Shown here: one piece after another, positions 61,794-64,000 of the stretch
Position numbering within the stretch: position 1 is the first letter of the stretch
Layout of the letters: each line of letters opens with the position of its first letter
DNA from: Pseudomonas indica NBRC 103045
GTDB taxonomy: Bacteria > Pseudomonadota > Gammaproteobacteria > Pseudomonadales > Pseudomonadaceae
Direction of reading: 5' to 3'
Assembly (NCBI RefSeq): GCF_002091635.1
Contig: NZ_BDAC01000006.1
Span: 62,001-126,000 of the forward strand
Length of the DNA: 64,000 nt
Notes under the pieces: generated by a model
Seen by the model: the letters and a program-made list of their open reading frames with translations, nothing else
Told to the model about the DNA's origin: nothing
Databases searched by the model: none
Made by a program: the position numbers and the translations under genes

Positions 61794-63935
61794 ATGCAGC
61801 CGAAAGTCCGCTTCGTCCTCCATTTCGCCTGGCTCGGCGTGCTCTCCGTGGCGTTGCTCGGTTTCGCCGGGCTGGTGCTGTGGATCGACCTGTCGCCGGC
61901 GGAACGGCATACCCTGCGCAGCATCCTGGCCGAGCGCGCGGCCCTGCTGGTGGTCCTGGCCGGGTTGCTCGGCGCAGTGCTGGCGGGGCTGCTGCGCCAA
62001 TGGCTGGTCGCCTATCCGCAGAATGCCCAGCGGATCACCGAGGAGATCGGCATCATCCACCGGGTCAACGCCGAGCACCGGCTGAAACCCTCCGGCCCGG
62101 TGGAAATGCGCAAGCTCGGCGAGGCCCTGAACGAATTCGCCGAAGTCTACGACCAGCAGCAACGCGAGGTGGAGGCGCGCATCGAGGAGACCAACGGCCG
62201 CCTCGAACAGGAAAAGAACCGCCTGGCTACGCTCATGTCCGAACTGGCGCAGAGCGTGCTGGTGTGCAACAACGAGGGCCGCATCCTGCTCTACAACCCA
62301 CGCGCCACGCAGTTGCTGGCCGGCGATGCGAGTGCGCCGGGCGGCATGCCGGTGGGGCTGGGCCGGTCGATCTTCGCGGTGCTGGACAAGAGCCTGATCA
62401 CCCATGCGCTGGAGCAAATCCGCCACCGCCTCGACCAGCAGGCGGCCAAGCCGGTGGCGCATTTCGTCGCCGCCCGCGCCGGCCACCTGCTGCGCGCGCA
62501 AATGGCGCCGGTGCTGGACCAGCAGGGCGAGTCGATCGGTTTCGTGCTGATCCTCGAAGACATCACCCGCACGGTGGAAATCAACAGCCGCCGCGACCTG
62601 CTCTTGCAACAGCTCACCGAGGGCAGCCGTTCCGCCCTGGCCAATATCCGGGCGGCGGTGGAAACCCTGGAGCAGTACCCGGACATGGACAGCGAACGGC
62701 GCGAACGCTTCACCGAAGTGATCCGCGACGAGGCCGAGCGCCTGACCCAGCGCTTGGAGCAGAGCCTGAGCCGCCATGCCGACCTGCTCGGCAGTCCCTG
62801 GCCGCTGGAAGACATGCTGGCCAGCGACCTGGCCGCCGCCCTGCAACGCAACTTCGCCGCCGCCCTTGGCCTGCGCATGCGCTGCGAAGTCGGCGAACAG
62901 CCGCTGTGGTTGAGCGTGGACAGCTACTCCCTGGTGCAGGTGCTGACCCAGGTGATGGGTGCCCTGGCTTCCGCCTGCCGCACTCGCGAGATCGGTCTGG
63001 AACTGAGTACAGAAGGACGCTGCGTGCGCCTGTCGTTGTCCTGGGGCGGCCAGCCGCTGGACCCGAACCTGCTGCACGAATGGGAAGAGTTGCCGCTGAA
63101 CCTGGGGGGCGAGGGCGAGAATGGCGCGACCCTCAAGAGCGTGGTCGCGCGCCATGGCGGCGAGGTCTGGTGCCAGCTCGACCGGGCGGCGGGCGTCAAT
63201 CGCTTGTGCCTGCAATTGCCGCGCATCCAACCGGAGGCGCTCCCGGAGCCGCTGGAGCCTTCCCAGGGGCGGCCGGTCTACTACGACTTCGACCTGTTCA
63301 ACCAGCCGGGGCAGACCGCCGAGTTGGACGAGCGCCCGCTCAGCGAGCTGTCCTACACCGTATTCGACACCGAGACTACCGGCCTCTCGCCCTCGGATGG
63401 CGACGAGATCATCTCCATCGGTGCGGTGCGGGTGGTCAACGGCCGACTGTTGCGGCAGGAATGCTTCGACCGCTTGATCAAGCCGTCGCGCCCCATCAGC
63501 AAGGCCTCGCAGGAAGTCCACGGCCTCACGCCGCAGATGCTCGCCGACCAACCACCCATCGAACAGGTGCTACCGCAGTTCCATCGCTTCGCCGAAGACA
63601 CTGTGTTGGTCGCCCACAACGCGGCCTTCGACATGCGCTTTCTGCAACTCAAGGAAGCGCAAACCGGCGTGACCTTCATCCAGCCGGTGCTCGACACGCT
63701 GCTGCTCTCGGCCCTGGCCCACCCTGGCCACCTCGACGACGAGCACCGCCTCGAACGCATCGCCACCCGCCTGGGCGTCGAGGTCATCGGCCGCCATACC
63801 GCCCTGGGCGATGCCATCGTCACCGCCGAAGTGCTGCTCAAACTCATCCCCCTCCTGGCCGAACGCGGCATCCACAACCTGCGCCAGGCCAGGGAGGCGT
63901 CGCGCAAGACGCTGTATGCGCGGGTGAAGTACTGA
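61794..63935 (+). CDS. PAS-pseudokinase-DnaQ exonuclease fusion protein
   Basis: 713 aa. Two N-terminal TM helices (about 8-30 and 45-67), a HAMP-like and coiled-coil region, a PAS domain (LVCNNEGRILLYNPRA), then a kinase-like part whose H-box position reads TEGSRSALANIRAAVETL without His, and whose HATPase region lacks N and G boxes. The last about 190 residues are a DEDDh 3'-5' exonuclease: FDTETTGLSPSDGDEI (Exo I), VLVAHNAAFDMRFL (Exo II) and HTALGDAIVTAEVLL (Exo III). Operon with the kinase and receiver. Similar fusions occur with SSS kinases in other gammaproteobacteria, to my recollection; the nucleic-acid target is unknown. Confidence 0.9.
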   Translation: MQPKVRFVLHFAWLGVLSVALLGFAGLVLWIDLSPAERHTLRSILAERAALLVVLAGLLGAVLAGLLRQWLVAYPQNAQRITEEIGIIHRVNAEHRLKPSGPVEMRKLGEALNEFAEVYDQQQREVEARIEETNGRLEQEKNRLATLMSELAQSVLVCNNEGRILLYNPRATQLLAGDASAPGGMPVGLGRSIFAVLDKSLITHALEQIRHRLDQQAAKPVAHFVAARAGHLLRAQMAPVLDQQGESIGFVLILEDITRTVEINSRRDLLLQQLTEGSRSALANIRAAVETLEQYPDMDSERRERFTEVIRDEAERLTQRLEQSLSRHADLLGSPWPLEDMLASDLAAALQRNFAAALGLRMRCEVGEQPLWLSVDSYSLVQVLTQVMGALASACRTREIGLELSTEGRCVRLSLSWGGQPLDPNLLHEWEELPLNLGGEGENGATLKSVVARHGGEVWCQLDRAAGVNRLCLQLPRIQPEALPEPLEPSQGRPVYYDFDLFNQPGQTAELDERPLSELSYTVFDTETTGLSPSDGDEIISIGAVRVVNGRLLRQECFDRLIKPSRPISKASQEVHGLTPQMLADQPPIEQVLPQFHRFAEDTVLVAHNAAFDMRFLQLKEAQTGVTFIQPVLDTLLLSALAHPGHLDDEHRLERIATRLGVEVIGRHTALGDAIVTAEVLLKLIPLLAERGIHNLRQAREASRKTLYARVKY

Positions 63936-63942
63936 GCGGAGC

Positions 63943-64000
63943 CGCTGTCCCGGATTGCGCTGACGCTTATCCGGGGCTACGGATGTAGGGGCGAATTTAT
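63943..64000. repeat. REP element at the window edge
   Basis: CCCGGATTGCGCTGACGCTT and GTAGGGGCGAATTTAT repeat the motifs near 18570 and 58216. The element is cut by the window end. Confidence 0.6.

Overview
The window is GC-rich Pseudomonas chromosome from the P. aeruginosa lineage, though the gene order and the heme locus suggest it is not P. aeruginosa itself. Most of it is core genome: leuS-lptE-holA, lnt-corC-ybeY-phoH-miaB, pcnB-folK-panBCD, cbrAB with crcZ, gluQ-dksA-sfsA. Gene identities were read from the translated sequence and family motifs; no database search was possible.

Layout. 1-3693: end of an RND pump gene and its OprM-like outer-membrane factor. 3695-5261 (minus): lytic transglycosylase sltH and the ribosome-rescue gene arfA, which has a long hairpin inside its coding region. 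5262-5624: REP-type repeats. 5625-9978 (minus): holA, lptE, leuS. 10209-11512 (plus): ybeL-like zinc-ribbon gene and a YdcF/ElyC-like gene. 11574-16985 (minus): lnt, corC, ybeY, phoH, miaB. 16992-17222: divergent spacer with two heptamer repeat tracts. 17223-18437: DUF1820 gene and an MpaB/DUF2236 gene. 18615-26767 (minus): acs, pgi, panD, panC, panB, folK, pcnB. 26880-27253 (minus): sRNA crcZ with its sigma-54 promoter and CbrB site. 27449-32005 (minus): cbrB, cbrA, cbrX. 32080-33465 (minus): gluQ, dksA. 33652-36959 (plus): aminotransferase, sfsA, glycosyltransferase.

36960-48770 is the accessory part and the most interesting stretch. It is visibly AT-rich at its left end. A 140-bp MITE-like element with 16-bp perfect terminal repeats and a TATT target duplication lies beside a broken copy of a small gene. 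Then come a membrane-anchored 205-residue protein, two intact tandem paralogues of the small gene, and a 3,174-residue RTX protein with a Gly-rich hydrophobic segment, about eight calcium-binding repeat blocks and a recent tandem duplication at its 3' end. A degenerate relative of the MITE lies just after the gene. The organisation resembles a secreted toxin or bacteriocin with partner or immunity genes; that role is inference. No type I secretion genes are in the window.

48906-58101 is a heme-uptake locus: Rieske protein and TonB-dependent receptor on the minus strand, and divergently, behind a probable Fur box, a dedicated TonB, PhuS-like heme protein, ExbB, ExbD, the PhuTUV ABC transporter and a ChaN-like lipoprotein. 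58102-58469 holds two REP inverted-repeat pairs. 58470-63935 encodes a two-TM microprotein, a symporter-type (SSS-STAC) histidine kinase, a receiver-only response regulator and an unusual PAS-pseudokinase-exonuclease fusion.

The window has two SSS-STAC sensor kinases (CbrA and the one at 58678), each preceded by a small two-TM protein. Together with crcZ and acs they point to carbon-source control as a recurring theme.
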